DNA of 64,000 nt from Amaurobius ferox (GCA_951213105.1 OX578146.1:112329927-112393926); one strand, 5' to 3'; shown: positions 13,090 through 25,800, counted from the stretch's first letter. Program-made: numbers and translations. Notes: generated by a model not told the origin, from the letters alone.

Positions 13090-13255
13090 TCCTAGCAGTA
13101 TCTGCCCCATTTTTAATATTATCGATTGCAAGATTTCCCAGCCAACATTAATACTCAGTAACGGGCCAAGCACAGTGATTATCAGTTACAGCCCAAGTGG
13201 AGAAGCTTTTCTTAACGGAGTGCTGTCATCTAGAACGTGGGCATTATTCACGTAA
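13090..13255. repeat. Old duplicated block, copy B (pair with 8905)
   Basis: Diverged counterpart of 8905-9115, with the order of matching words kept (TGCCCCATTTTT, CAGTGATTATC, CTTAACGG, CTGTCATC). Confidence 0.38.
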
Positions 13256-13585
13256 TAATGCCCGGTTATAACAGAAATATGAGATGCCAGAGACGGTTTG
13301 ACTAATACCGGCATAAATACAATTATCAATTAATTTCTTATTTATAATTTACAACACTGCACGTAAACGTCTATCTTACATACGCGACGTAAACTTCTGT
13401 CATATTTTCCTTACATACAAACGCAATATGCGCAGTTCCACAAAAATTCCATGGACTCAGTATTATTATAAACTGGTCAAAAAACTGTTCATATTGCAAT
13501 AAAAAAAATATTATAAAAAAATTATCTTAACATGTATGTATTCACTGAAGCCACACGGGAAATAGATAATTATAAATTAGATAAC

Positions 13586-13662
13586 CATTAGAGTCTCCAA
13601 TAATAATTAGGTTATTGGAGACTCTAATGATTAATATAAATTAAATCATTAGAGTCTCCAAT
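13586..13662. repeat. Perfect 18-bp hairpin plus a third direct copy
   Basis: CATTAGAGTCTCCAATAA (13586-13603) is perfectly complementary to 13612-13629 across an 8-nt loop. A third copy of its core, CATTAGAGTCTCCAAT, lies at 13647-13662 in the same orientation as the first. The arrangement of one inverted and one direct neighbour copy fits template switching during replication better than transposition. Confidence 0.85.
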
Positions 13663-14299
13663 GACTTTCTCATACATTCATATTCCACACTACATCTTTT
13701 ACATGGAGTTAGAGAGAAGGATAATTCTTATGGATGAAAAGCTTGAAAGTACCAAAATGCTTTGGGAATTATACATACATGTTAATATAGTGTTAGTAAA
13801 GGCCCACCTGTTCTCATTTGACACAGCAAAAAGACATAGTGTTTAGTATATGTATTGTTAATTATCCATATATAAAGAGCATCATTCTAGAGTTCTACGT
13901 TGCATATGACATCAAATACGGAAAATGAAGCTGGATATTGGACTCATTTTTAACTTATTTACAACACAATGGATATTATAATACCTCCTTTTGTATTGTG
14001 GCTACGCAGACAGTGATTGAGTGCTATCTTTTATTATAGTAATAGATATTCCAGGAATAAACAGGGTTTTTAATTATTTATGGGCAAAATCTACTTATTT
14101 TAATTACTATGGGCCGGGCCTCACTAGTGTTTTCATTAATTCTAAGTAATAAATATTTTTACTAGTAGTAAAACAGGGTACAGAAAGAAGACAAAAAAAA
14201 AAAAAAAGGTGAATACGCAGGAATATTCTTTATCGTTCAAGTTTTATTTGCATTGCACTGATAATTTATTTCTGTAATATTGAATATTATTTAATTCAA
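13663..14299. other. A+T-rich spacer, nothing recognised
   Basis: A 61-codon open frame at 13661-13846 is within chance expectation. No repeat of note apart from a 14-base A run near 14195. Confidence 0.5.
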
Positions 14300-14302
14300 T
14301 AT

Positions 14303-14660
14303 GAGCCTTTTGCCATAGAAATGCATGAAACGCAGTGGGCCTTATCGCAGCACCACCTAAATCACTGTCTTAAATGATTTGGGCTGTTTTCCCAATAAAA
14401 AGTTTTAACTCCTTTCCTTTACCTGCATGGTCATTTGTATCATAATCAGAAAGAAAGAAAAAATGTCGTTTGCTGGTGTTCAAGTAGGCAAAATGTCGGT
14501 GCTTTTTGCCATAGAAATACATATAACGCAGTGTATGTTGTATGCATTATGGGATTTACGTTAATATAGTATTGTCTGCATTATGGGATTTGTTGTAAGC
14601 ATTATGGGATTGTATGGTTGTATGCATTATGGGATTTATGTTAATACAGTGTTTCAATAC
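14303..14660. repeat. Cluster of GCATTATGGGAT repeats and a duplicated motif
   Basis: Two copies of TTTTGCCATAGAAAT followed by ACGCAGTG lie at about 14309-14337 and 14507-14535. Downstream, GCATTATGGGATT occurs four times between about 14545 and 14640, each preceded by TTGTA or TTGTC, and the first and last are followed by TTAATA(T/C)AGT. This is an imperfect short tandem array of about 30-45 bp period. Confidence 0.6.
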
Positions 14661-15074
14661 CACCTTCAGTTACGTACTCCTCGGTCCAATTTTGATAACA
14701 TTTTTTTTATTCAATGCTGGAAAAAAGTAAAAATTGAAAGAAATAACTAAAATATTTTTTTTCTGCCATATATAAGAATGTCCGTAAATCGGAAGTATCT
14801 GTTCGAAATAGACCCTCATCCCTCCTTCGCAGCAGACGATTACAGTCAAAGACTAAACTTTGGACCGATTGTGTCCCACAGAAATGTCTCAAATAAGACG
14901 CCTAACGACAAAGGAACAGCACATTTCAGACACATTTTAAGACGTTTTGTTGGTCTGAGGCGAACAAACTCGTGTTTGGTTGTGTCTTATTCTTGGAGAC
15001 TTGGTGTTACGCTGGTTGTTTAGTGTATTTACGTAGCTGATTCGGTTGTTTTGTGGACTTTTGCAGAAAAGTGA

Positions 15075-15293
15075 ATGGAAGTTTTTATAGAAGAGGAGCA
15101 GCGTTATTTCGTTCGAACTCCAGAAAGAATCGAGAATTGGTGGATTTTGAAAGCTTTTATGGCAGACATAACGGAAGAGATTCTGAGAGAGGAACAAATA
15201 AAGTTCTTTGAGAAAAGACTACAGGTGTGGTCAAAGCGGAGAGTGGCCATTTCCTCCAAAGCGTTTGTTTCAAATGAAGAAAAATTGTTTTGA
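15075..15293 (+). CDS. Unrecognised 72-codon open frame after a possible splice acceptor
   Basis: A pyrimidine stretch ending in TTTTGCAG at 15059-15066 precedes an ATG at 15075 and a 72-codon frame. The frame is charged and rich in Glu, Arg and Lys, which differs from the typical A+T-biased chance frames nearby. A second open frame (14778-15023) lies just upstream on the same strand and could be an earlier exon. No domain is recognised and the length is within chance range, so this is only a pointer for transcript data. Confidence 0.12.
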   Translation: MEVFIEEEQRYFVRTPERIENWWILKAFMADITEEILREEQIKFFEKRLQVWSKRRVAISSKAFVSNEEKLF

Positions 15294-15469
15294 AGTGATT
15301 TTGAAACTTACATTATGCGAATTTTGGAGTGAAAATAAAATTTTGCTTAAAAGTATCTTGCAGTAAGCCATGAAATTAAATATATTTATATTTTGATCAG
15401 TATTTTATTAAATTATAAATAATCCATAAAGAATCCAACATATTCTGGAAGACAAAGGATTTCGCTTAT

Positions 15470-15562
15470 CTAGCGTCTAGGCAAACCAAATAAGCAATTC
15501 AACATTATGTGTTTTAGGGTTTCCTCGCAGCCACGGTAATCAAAGTAATTACAAAAAGAAAT
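15470..15562 (-). pseudogene. Possible LINE C-terminal zinc-knuckle remnant
   Basis: On the minus strand the frame ends with RGCEETLKHIMLNC and then a short tail to a stop at 15470. Many LINE reverse transcriptases end in a CxxC...E-T-L-x-H-I-x-x-x-C knuckle. Here the last Cys-x5-His-x4-Cys part is present, and the first cysteine of the pair appears replaced. Upstream sequence is not convincingly RT-like. This could be coincidence. Confidence 0.2.
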
Positions 15563-15661
15563 ATAGAACAAAAATTTCTTTTTTTTTCCCCCCATCACTA
15601 CTTTATTAAATATAAAAATTGAACCTTTTAAGAAGCCAACGATGTCCATCAAGGTTTCCTC

Positions 15662-15825
15662 CAGTGTTGTCAACTTAACCATTTAATGGTTTGGTTTAGC
15701 CAGTTTTTGGAACGTTTGGCAAAATTTAGCCATAAAATGACTAAATGTTGTAACACTGCTTATAAAGGATACCTAAAGAAGTTAGAAATCCAGCCAAAAT
15801 ATTTATTCAAGTATTGGCAACACTG
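15662..15825. mobile_element. Candidate MITE with CAGTGTTG terminal repeats
   Basis: The left end CAGTGTTGTCAA (15662) and the right end TTGGCAACACTG (to 15825) are inverted copies with one mismatch. The interior contains repeated TTTAGCCA-type words. CAGTGTTG termini are common in hAT-like and related DNA transposons, but I could not see a clear target-site duplication. Confidence 0.45.
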
Positions 15826-16375
15826 ACCTCCTTTCTAATTCATGTTATTCCATCTACATAAAGCTAAGCTGTACACGTATTTTTAAGTGCATATATATAT
15901 ATGTGTGTGTGTGTGATATTTGACTCGAATAGTCCAAGGAAGATAAATTTAAGTTATAAAAGTCCATTTTATTCGATGCTACTAGGAATAAAGATAATTA
16001 CATGTTCTGGACGACTCCTGATAGTCGACCAGCTCTCACCAAATCTGTGTGCCGCCTGCGTAGTTCTTCACAAGTGCAAAATACATTTTCATCAGAAGTG
16101 GAAGGAGGATGTGAGGCATGTGGCTGCTATCTTAGCGGTTTAGGCTTTAAAAATGTGAATGGGAATGTAATTTCAATGAGAACATTTACATAAGGTTTAG
16201 TGACCATATATATGGTACGATCGAGGAAGCGTCTGCAGACTTGTTAGTATTAGTAGCGTGGGATAGAATTTAATGTAGTTGAAATATGTGCTGGACATGA
16301 GATAGGAATTTGGAATAATAAGATAACTGTGAAAGAAAAGGGCGCGTTATTGGGAAAGGCTTAAAATTTATGTAT

Positions 16376-16376
16376 C

Positions 16377-16471
<95 letters not shown>
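16376..16471. repeat. (TA)n microsatellite
   Basis: About 95 bp of almost pure TA dinucleotide with one TG interruption. A shorter TA tract follows at about 16567-16585. Confidence 0.95.
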
Positions 16472-16474
<3 letters not shown>

Positions 16475-16755
16475 GTAACTCATAAAACCTAAACATCAAT
16501 CAAGAGGAGAATAAAATGCCTAGATCTCGTCATCAAGCTAAATATAATCAACATATATCAATGGTAATTATATATATATATATATAAGAAATACATTTTG
16601 TAGAAACGTATATATACGTCAGTGGCACTTAATATATAGACTCCGACAGACGTATGTATATGCCATGGTACTTAAGGACTTTCTTGAAATAAAATGCAAC
16701 TTGGCGACTTTATGAAATTCAAGAACGCTGCGTTGGCTTGTGGGACATATTGCAG

Positions 16756-16820
16756 GTAGCAGTCGATAGTGCGCTACAAGTAGCAGTCGATAATGCGCTA
16801 TAAGTAGCAGTCCATATTAT
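16756..16820. repeat. 24-bp minisatellite, 2.7 units
   Basis: The unit begins GTAGCAGTCGATARTGCGCT and repeats at 16756, 16780 and 16804. Immediately after it, two copies of CACC(G/T)GTGCT spaced about 40 bp apart form another small duplication. Confidence 0.75.
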
Positions 16821-16829
16821 CACAGAAAA

Positions 16830-17985
16830 GATTGAGCACCTGTGCTTTCCATTAACACCGTGCTCTATACATCCATGAGCACCGTGCTTTACATTAAACC
16901 CAATGAAATTAAACATTCCTTTTTTTTAAAAAACGTTGAATCCGGCTAACTAATTCGACTAAAATTAGGAACTTGCGTCTTAATAAGCACCCTGCTGAGT
17001 AGCAAGCTTTCAGATAGGACGCATCTCATATGCGTCATATATCAGATGCACGAAACAAATAAGTGAGTTATATACGTCTTAATATTTCAGTTGCGTAAGA
17101 CGAGGTGCAGTTTTAATCAGCATCCCATGGTTTTATGCCCTTACGTGCATATAAGCCCCAGAGGGTGTGTACATACAATTCATGCCTAATTAAATTCAGC
17201 AACGGAATCATCCGACTTCCTGAGAGCCTCCCACCTAACCGGATATGGTAGGGCACGAATGTACGCACAAAAAATTACTTCCGTTGGGGATATGTACCTG
17301 TATGAGACGCTAAATTTTATAAAGGTAAATAATACATGATATACAATTTTCAACGACTCTAAAAAGAATCACCATTTTTCTTTTTATACTTCCCGTAATC
17401 CAAAATGCATAGCTATTCATATTTCTTTAAAGCCGTATGCTTCACACGAACCACGAGCTAATAATAAGTTAATTAGCAAATGGTGTTCACTCCTTCGCCA
17501 TGTCCTATCCCGTATGAACAATTTCAATAAACTTAGAGCCCAATTAAATTACATCCAGCAACGCATAGATTCCTCTGCGCAACAAAATTATTATCCATAA
17601 AAGGCAATGCTATTATTATTTCTTCAACCCTATGCTGCTGTTTCAAGCATGTGAAAGATGAATCAAAATTTCATAATTAAATGGTATGATTTCACCATAT
17701 GGCAATGACGTAGACCTTTCTAAAACACATATGTGATAAACGTCCGAAAATAAGTAATTTAAAATCACTTTTCTACGAGCTCTGCCGGAATAAGAAGCAC
17801 GGTTGACAACTCTGAAAATTCCTATATACAGTAAAATAAATTAATTTCTTCAAGTTCCTTGTGTTACTTAACACCAAAATGTCTAGTTTATTAAAAGAAC
17901 ATTATGAACAAAAACATTATTTTTCGTATATTTTTTTTTTAAATATTAGCTATAAAAACAATTATCTATAACACACAAATAATCT
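16830..17985. other. Non-coding, moderately complex sequence
   Basis: No gene was seen. Between about 17090 and 17600 the base composition is more balanced. A word of the form AATTAAATT...CAGCAACG occurs at about 17187 and again near 17545. Such islands can be conserved regulatory DNA or old repeats, and the sequence alone cannot tell which. Confidence 0.4.
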
Positions 17986-17990
17986 TATTA

Positions 17991-18182
17991 CAGTGAAGTG
18001 ATTTATACCCTAACAAGGCTGCAATACAAGCAAGAAATGCTCAATTAGTATGCCCTGTACCAGTTGAGTCTTTCATTTCTTGCTCAACTGGTGAAATGTA
18101 TGCTAGTTGTAAAAGAGATGATAATTTCAACAATTTCTTGCTTTTATGCAACGCCCTGTTATAGAGCAAAGTTGCTTCACTG
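17991..18182. mobile_element. Tc1/mariner-type MITE, 192 bp
   Basis: The element runs from CAGTGAAG to CTTCACTG and is bordered on both sides by the dinucleotide TA (17989-17990 and 18183-18184), as expected for Tc1/mariner insertion. Arm similarity continues inwards with mismatches, including AAGCAAGAAAT near 18028 and its inverse near 18133. The centre contains a second perfect inverted pair, CCAGTTGAG / CTCAACTGG. There is no coding capacity, so it would need a transposase supplied elsewhere. Confidence 0.7.
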
Positions 18183-18184
18183 TA

Positions 18185-19290
18185 ATCCCGAACGCTTAGA
18201 ATTTTGCCTTTTTTTTTTCTTTTTCTTTTAAATCAGATGGCCAGGCACTTGACCTTCGTCATTCGCCTTTATATTTTGCCAACTGTAGGCGAAGTAAAAA
18301 TAATGCTTTACATCGTTGTTGAATTTGAACAAAGTACATCTACCAGAAAAATTGTAAAATCTTTGCTTTAAAGAGTTTGGCGTTCAGTATAGTTATCTAA
18401 TCCTAGTTCTAATTATAGAAATTACTAATTTATCCATTTCTAGTTTCTTACTAATGTATCTTTACATAAACTTACACATTTAACGACCAGTCGTTCTTGA
18501 GCCATTACCCGATAAAATCTCAAACACGAAAATTTTTGGAAAATTATACTTTATTTATGCAATAGCAGTATGAGATGGTAATAGAAAGAGTTCTACTAAA
18601 GCTCACATAGGAATCACAATTTCCCCTTCTCATGTTTACAGTTATCAACAAATCCTAGAGAAACATTAAAAGAAAGACATCCTACCCACATTAATCCGGA
18701 TAGTATTTCAAATACTCTACGGTCTACGCCATTAAAAAGGATCTTTCAGAGAATGAGAGTAAATAGCACATTCGGCAAATTATTTTGAAGTATTTAGATC
18801 ACATTCATTACTGGTACTTAACATATTTATAAACTCAGGAAAATGAGAGTTTTATTATAATTTTTCAATCTTTAGCTTTTTGATATAGATTCCATCAGTT
18901 GATCAGAAGGAAAATGCGCCTTATTAAAATTCGTCTTATGGGGTACATTTTCTCCTTTAATAGAATCATATGGGGAATATTAAATTAGATGTTCTTAGGA
19001 ATGCTATTAAAAATAAATATACTATTAAAATAAATATGCTATTAAAATCCTACAAAATCAGATACTGTTTATTTATTTCGCATCTTGTTAGTATTTTATT
19101 ATACATTTTGATATCGATCACATAGTATTCGAATATTCGATCGAAATGCATTAATTCGATTGTTAATCGTTAGATACCTAGGGTCTTTCCTTCTCCCACT
19201 TGCTCCATGTTGTGGATTTATTTTTGAACTATACAGGTGATCGTCCCATTATATGATCTAATTTTTTTTTTTTTATCACTGACTCACTGA
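18185..19290. other. A+T-rich spacer, nothing recognised
   Basis: Long A/T-biased sequence without a supported open frame. The segment 18550-18780 is less biased but carries no recognisable motif. Confidence 0.5.
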
Positions 19291-19299
19291 CAGAGGGAA

Positions 19300-19790
19300 T
19301 GATGCATCGAAATTATCCAACACATCCACTATAGTTATAATCTTGTGTTTGGTGTCATTCGATTTCTATCAACTTCGACACCATGGGGAAAACCTAAAAT
19401 TTCGAAAATTCGAATTAAGGGTGGGGAGGACGGTGGTGAGGAATAATAATAGAAAATAATAAAACCAAAACCACTTCGATTAATTATTGAGTTCTTCCAC
19501 TCTAGCTAAAATCTTTGTTTCAGTCTCATTCAATCCGCCTCAGCTTCCAGGTCAACGAAATAATCTAATACTTCGAATTAGGGGGTGACGATGCAAAGGA
19601 ATAATTAAAAATTCCAAACCACTTTTCAAAACGATCTTCCACTCGCGCTAGAATCTAGGTTTTGGTCTCATTCGATCCGTCTCAGCATCCTGATCAACAA
19701 AACATTGATAACTTCGAAAATTCAAATCAGGGGGTAACGATACAAAAATATTTTCAAAATATGAACTACATTTTACCCCTCAAAATGTGC
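19300..19790. repeat. Three imperfect tandem units of about 165 bp
   Basis: Three successive blocks share the same order: a TCCACT(C/A)...CTA start, TTTCAGTCTCATTCRATCCG-like sequence, TCAACGAAA or similar, an ACTTCGAA-AATTCRAAT stretch and AGGGGGTRACGATG. The first unit is the most diverged. A 72-codon frame in the third unit is not conserved between units. Confidence 0.6.
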
Positions 19791-20171
19791 GCCATTTCAT
19801 TTTTATGCTTGAATTTGAAACGGTTTTTGATATTTATCAATTTTATTAAATGTGTAGGTGTCACATTTAGTGACCACTAGGCATTGAGAACGCGCGAAGT
19901 CAGAACGCGCTGATGAAATGACTAGATATTAGATAATTGGTAAACACCAAAAATTGCTTAATGCTCAGAGATATGGCTTAACGAGGTTCGAGGTACAATA
20001 TAAAGTCAATACGATTACCCCCCCCCCCCCCCCCCGAAAAAAAAAACTTGACCTTTCATCCTTTACCTACCTTTGAGCCTAAATATAAAAGAAGTATTAT
20101 TTTCCCCAAATTATTTTAATTCGTGACTTTGAAGGGAAAGTATGTTTTAAGGCATCCTGTTTTTCTTTCAA

Positions 20172-20395
20172 CCAAGACAATCCGACCTACCCGAAGGTAT
20201 AAGGTAACTGTTTGGAAGGTCGAGAGAGCCATCCAAATTTATACCGGATCCTAGTGAGGTGACATTCACAGAAACCGTACCGTCCTTCCCTTGCCACAAA
20301 CCTCTTGGAAGAACTTTCGAACCTTGTACACACGAGGATAGTTTGGGCAGCCTCGGGAATCGAACTCTAGTCCTCCGAGTGCAATAATATATGCA
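20172..20395 (-). mobile_element. Diverged tRNA-derived SINE copy
   Basis: Read on the minus strand, the copy starts near a pol III B-box-like AGTTCGATTCCC and continues through the same body as the SINE at 26451-26734. Shared parts are the CAAGAGGTT / GGAAGGA region, the CCTCACTAGGATCCGGT region, CCAAACAGTTACCTTA and GTAGGTCGGA. It ends near CTTGGTT without the AAC tail. The tRNA A-box half is lost or too diverged to see. It is an old copy of the family. Confidence 0.65.
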
Positions 20396-20399
20396 TAAA

Positions 20400-22690
20400 A
20401 CTAGAACTAGACGGAATTTTTTGTAATTCGCAAAGTTAGAAACGAACTATTCGAATTTTTAAAATTACCATAGCATTATTTCTTATGGTAAGCAATGATT
20501 CCCGGTACAGTGGTAGAAATATAGTAGATATGAGAAAATGATAGTTTGAATTGAGCTACAAATGTAAATGAATTAAAATAGCATATACTAACTCAAATCA
20601 CCCGATGAATACAATTCATCGCCGTGACTGATCTGTTGCCAACTTGAAAAAAGGAATGTTTCAAGAATGTTTAAGGAAACTTAAAAAAAATAAACCTGAA
20701 AAGCACATAAAATATAATTTATTTTGAATATCCCCAACCTTTTCATATCTATATAATTATTCGACTCGACACAATGTGGAGCTTCTAACGGGGATAATAA
20801 TTTTGTCGATTTCCAAAATATGATTCAATTTTAATAACTTTTTTATGCATGGGCAACACTATATCCTGTGTCTATTTTGGTAGAATTAAATCTCATGATA
20901 CATTGCACTGTTGTTTTCAAATTATTTCAATCCACAGTAATTCGATACCCCTAAGGGTCAGTTCCTGTTGCTATTCATTCAAGTATGATACACGAAAATT
21001 GCAGTGCTATTTTTAGTAATATTTCTGTTTTATGAATACACTACGAAGTAAATATGATATAATATTATTTTCAGAAAAAAAAGTGGAACTAATGAACTTC
21101 CTCCCTAAAAGTTCTGCAACAGTGATTGGCAATTAGCGACATTCCAGTCATAACACGACATCCCTTGTTTTCTGCCAGTTCATGATATTAAATGATTGTA
21201 GTGAACAGTTTGGTTGGAATCACGCTCCTAGTGAGGTAACCAGCATAGGTCGATTAGTTTCGTAATTTTTAGTGCTATCCAGGTAGAAATAGTCAAAAAA
21301 GGATTCGCATTGGAAACCTTTTTCATCAGGTCAAAAAATCAGTGTTATCAGTGAAAGAAAGCAATGAAAGATTAAGTACAACTGCCATTAATCTTTGTGT
21401 TAGTACATACTGCTATTTTGACCTAATGAATGAGGCTTCTACCGCCCTTGAAACAATTGTAGGCACCTAATTTTCACGTCTGCCTCTATCAAGTATACAA
21501 TGAATTTGTATTCTCATAAATAATAGTCACTTTCATCGTGTCTATATTTTGTGACTATAGATTTGGTCACTGTAATCCCGCGCAGTCTGGACTCGGTCTT
21601 AAATGCGAATCCAGCCAGCTCTGTGTATATAACTGACTTTGCCAATCTTTATAGATGTTCGCAAAACTGCAGCAAATAACAAACTTTCTTGATGCTATCA
21701 ACTATTATGCTGAAGAGTGCTAAAAATTTGAAACCGGTCTAATAATACTGGTTGCTACCCTTGAAATGCGATTCTAAACTTTTGGATTGTCCCACAAGTG
21801 GAGTCTGTGACTATAAAGAATTCGGGAGTTCTATATTTCAGTGGGAAAAAGAAGCTATATTCCAGTCGTTGTTCAAGAGTGTTAGAAGGTTTCGGACAAG
21901 GTAATAACCAGTATTTTCAAAATTTATAAATAAAAGTATTACCATGCTTTCTCCACATTTCTTTGAATTCCAAAATTTTCTGACCGGTAAAAATAATCAG
22001 CCAGTCAGAAAGACGGTTGAGAAACACTATTTTACAAATTAGCGGAACGTAAGAACAATGCCATTATTGAGGGAGAACCTGTTTCCACCACCATCTGCAT
22101 ATTTTACACCCTGTTAATTACACGCCTATCCATTTCCCAGACACTTATTAATTCTACATTCAAAAACTACTTAAAGTAACGGAACTGCTTCCTTCCTGAT
22201 CCGGATGCATATATCTCCAAAACAACACAACATCCTGAATCCAGATGGTAAAATCTCCGGAAGCCGACACCAACTTTTGTACCGACCGCTACTAGGGCCC
22301 GGGTCCGATATGGTAGAAGCTGAACCACCGTGGTTCCTGGGGACGACAGACACTCCAATTAGGCATGCTCCTGTGGTCCGTAGTTCCTTTCTTCTTTGCA
22401 GAACTTCTGCAATGCTTGGATGAATCCTAATATGCTGTAGAGAAAGGACTGAGAAGCTGTTAAACGAAATTGGCTTTGGTTGGGTAACATATTGTAGAGC
22501 AGGTGGTTTGGAAAGGGAAAAAATAGTTGGATTTATCTGTAGTTTAGAACTTTGAGAAGCAATCTACTGTGGCTACAGACTGCAGCGGTTAGTTATTTTT
22601 GCTTTTTGTTTACGCTTTGTTGAAAGAATTCGTGTGTCTCTGAAAAGTAGAGACCTGCATCGGGGAGGATACCAGCGGTTATCCGCTTTG
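20400..22690. other. Non-coding stretch with old repeat debris
   Basis: No supported gene. Overlapping short frames on both strands at 22167-22423 reflect a GC-richer patch rather than a gene. The segment 22060-22140 shares loose similarity with the duplicated blocks near 9.0 and 13.1 kb. Confidence 0.45.
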
Positions 22691-22694
22691 CACG

Positions 22695-22805
22695 TCGGAT
22701 TTCTTTTACCTTTGAAGTTGTAGGTCGGGTTTCTTTGATTTTTGAAGTTGTGGGTCGAATTTCTTTGATTAATGAAGTTGCAGGTCGGGTTTCCTTTAAT
22801 TTTCT
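22695..22805 (-). repeat. 30-bp minisatellite reading as a 10-residue repeat
   Basis: Units containing GAAGTTG(T/C)(A/G)GGTCG(G/A)(A/G)TTTC repeat with a 30-bp period about 3.5 times. Because 30 is divisible by three, the minus-strand frame 22593-22820 reads as ETRPTTSKIK-like decapeptides. The frame is short and has no other support, so the periodicity explains the open frame. Confidence 0.75.
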
Positions 22806-25800
22806 AGCTACGTATCGCACCGTGGGTCTATCCGCAAAAATGAATTTTAAGAGAAAATTATTTTTACCTTATCACATTTTTCAATGAAACTGTATCAATG
22901 CGTAAACGGAATTCACAAACTGTAAATAGCAGAAATTTGTTAATATGTATTAAGAGATTTAAAATCTACTGAATATAATTTTGAAATACACATTTTTACG
23001 AGTCGCGGTACCAGTAAAAAAAGCATAGAAAAATTAAAAATTTCACTAACCTGAAATGTTTTCTCATTCGAAATTTCGACAAAAATACACGCAAACGTGC
23101 ATAATGCACAAATGATAAATATGAAGTTGTATTTTATTTAACAATAGTCCTCGGATAGGATAAGTTTTCAGTGAACAAATTAAATTAACAAATATGCAGA
23201 TAAAACTTTAAGAAACAGAAAATATTTTCCTTTTTGAGCAGGTTTTCGTTTTATAGAGGTCGTTAAGGTTTTCTTGCGAAAACAAATTTCTTTTAAACAG
23301 TATTTCATTTGATGCATAATTCGTTTCACGTAGCTTTCATGGTTATAGTGTCATATTTCCCTTGCAAGTTGGCATCGAAAGTTTAGCATGTCGTGAAATA
23401 ATTTTCGCAGATCTTAATATTAGATGATGGGATACGTTTGTTAACTAAGCTATGTACTTGGTAATATTAAGCGAGGTTTGGCGAAATATATATATATATA
23501 TAAATTACATTAGTTCACCATACGGTTCATATTAAAGAAAAATAAATACAACACAGAAACACCCCTCCATCCCTCTCTTTCAGAGATCTTGGTTACGCTT
23601 ATACCTGGCGGGATACCCATATTCAGCCATAACTCCCCCCCCCCCCCCCCTTTCGATGTCTTAGCTACGCTTATGGCAGAAGGTGTATAATATAACAACA
23701 TTAAATAAATTCAAAATTATGTAAAATCAAAATACGTTATAGTTATACTCTCTGGGTCAAGCCACTATTATTATTTCAATTTATTTATTCATCATTTTGC
23801 GTGCTTTTATTGTGATTACCATTCATTAAAATTATTAATGTCCCATCAGGGGTGCTTTCATAACATCAAATGACTCTTACGACTTTTAACATAAAATAAT
23901 ATATAAAAGACAAATTTTTCTTAGCCATTTTCCTCTCACTTTACATAATCCAACGTTAATGAACGATATTCAGGACACTAATAGCAATTGTGAAAAATAC
24001 TTTTTTTCTTCATTCCTTGCTTAATGCAGCGAGTGATAATATAACATCAGCATAAAATATCAATTTAAGCAGTATAATTCGCCTGCTAATTCAGTCAGTC
24101 CTTCATTTTTCTTCGCCGTGGTCTAATTGCACGTTTCGAATCTGCCTTTTAATAAAATTCCAAACACATTTAATATAAAAATTCTTTAAAGAATAATAAC
24201 ATTTTCATGTATATTAGAAAAACAGATTTTATGTATGCATAATATAATTTTCAAATAACATGACTGCTAAAAAGCTATGTATGCAATAATCTATATTCAA
24301 TATTTAATAGCAAAACAAAATAGCAACAATTTTTTTAAAAATCTCCGGGATATATCTTTTATACGAATTATTTTCATTTGCTGTGCCTGCAAATAACGGG
24401 GGGAAACCAAATTATGAGTGAATGGTGTTATACGTGTACTTAATACTGCGTTAAGATTTGATCTCTGTGTACATTATTTTTCAAGGAAAACTTCAGTTTA
24501 TTTAATGAAAAATAGAGCCAGTAAAAATAAGTTATAGTATTTCTTTTTAAGTACCGCTTTTACAAGGAAAATAAATGTAATAATTATTTGACAAATGAGA
24601 GCATGCAACTAAGTATTTATTTAAAAAAAAAAGTATTATGAATAAAAATCCAATAAAATTTTTGAAATAGACGGACAAAAAAATAGCTCTAAGTTTGTGT
24701 TTCAAATATTCATGATGTTTTTTCCAATTAAAAAATAGTATCAGAACAGTTTCGGTTGGTAGCATACTAATTAGCTTTAAATAAGTTGAAATATGTTTCA
24801 CATTCATTTTCTTATAAATGTGTCTGCATTTTTTATAACACAGACGATTTTCTTGTCTTGCATCAGTTTTATTCCCTATTTAACATTAAAAATCCCTGAA
24901 CAGCAGCAATTCCAGAATACTATAAATAATTAAAATAAATAACTTCCATTTCGTAATCTTGCTCGCAAGAGATTATTAGCCAGAGCAGAGCAAGCCCCAA
25001 GCTATCAAAAGAATAGAATGCAAAATTCAACAGCAAATCGAATGCTAATTTGCTTTTCCTTACCGATGTCTAATTCGATACATTTGGAATATGTCTAACT
25101 GGAAAATCCCTAGACAGTTTAATCCCGAAATGCTTTCAAGACTTATAAAATGTTCCAAGAACAACAACAGATCACGGGAATAACGTTCCGGGTCTTACAA
25201 TTAAGTAAAAGCATTTGGAATGGATTTCGCGCTCGCAGCGCCCCCTAAATTATTGCGAATGCAAATTTGAGTAATTTCTTTGTAGCTATTAGGAGTCTTT
25301 TCGCGTTGTAATGACTGCATCTCATTACAGAGGTGGTAGAGGCTGTTTTATTAATTTTCGTGTCCAAGAACGTGTTCCCGATGAATTAGCAGAATGGGCA
25401 GAAAGTGATTTTTAGTTAAATTATGCAATGGCAAGCATCGACAATTGTTACAGTGAATAAATATGCATTTTGTATAGAATGGTCTGAACTCAGGGGAACG
25501 ATATGAAAATTGAATACATTCGATGAAGGAAAATGATGTTACAGTTCGATTTTAAACCGATATTTGACTGCTAAGTTTAGCAGACCAGTGGGAAAACTTA
25601 ATATTGAATTCTATTTACATATGAAGAGGGATTGAAATTAAAAGTATTTATAGTGCGACAAATGCCCCGACCCATGTTTACGCCATTTCCTCAATTTACC
25701 GTTCCAAAGAATTGAATCATAATGTTAGTTGAGTCGCACAAACTTCTGCATTTGTATCGTTCTGGGAATATCAAATTTTCTCTCGTAGTCGCCTGCTGAG

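Noticed and set aside
15901..16193. Two overlapping plus-strand frames of 80 and 63 codons next to a TG tract
   Set aside because: The longer frame begins in a GTGTGT tract and neither shows a recognised domain.
22167..22423. Three overlapping frames on both strands
   Set aside because: Simultaneous openness on both strands reflects low stop density in GC-richer sequence; no motif favours one.
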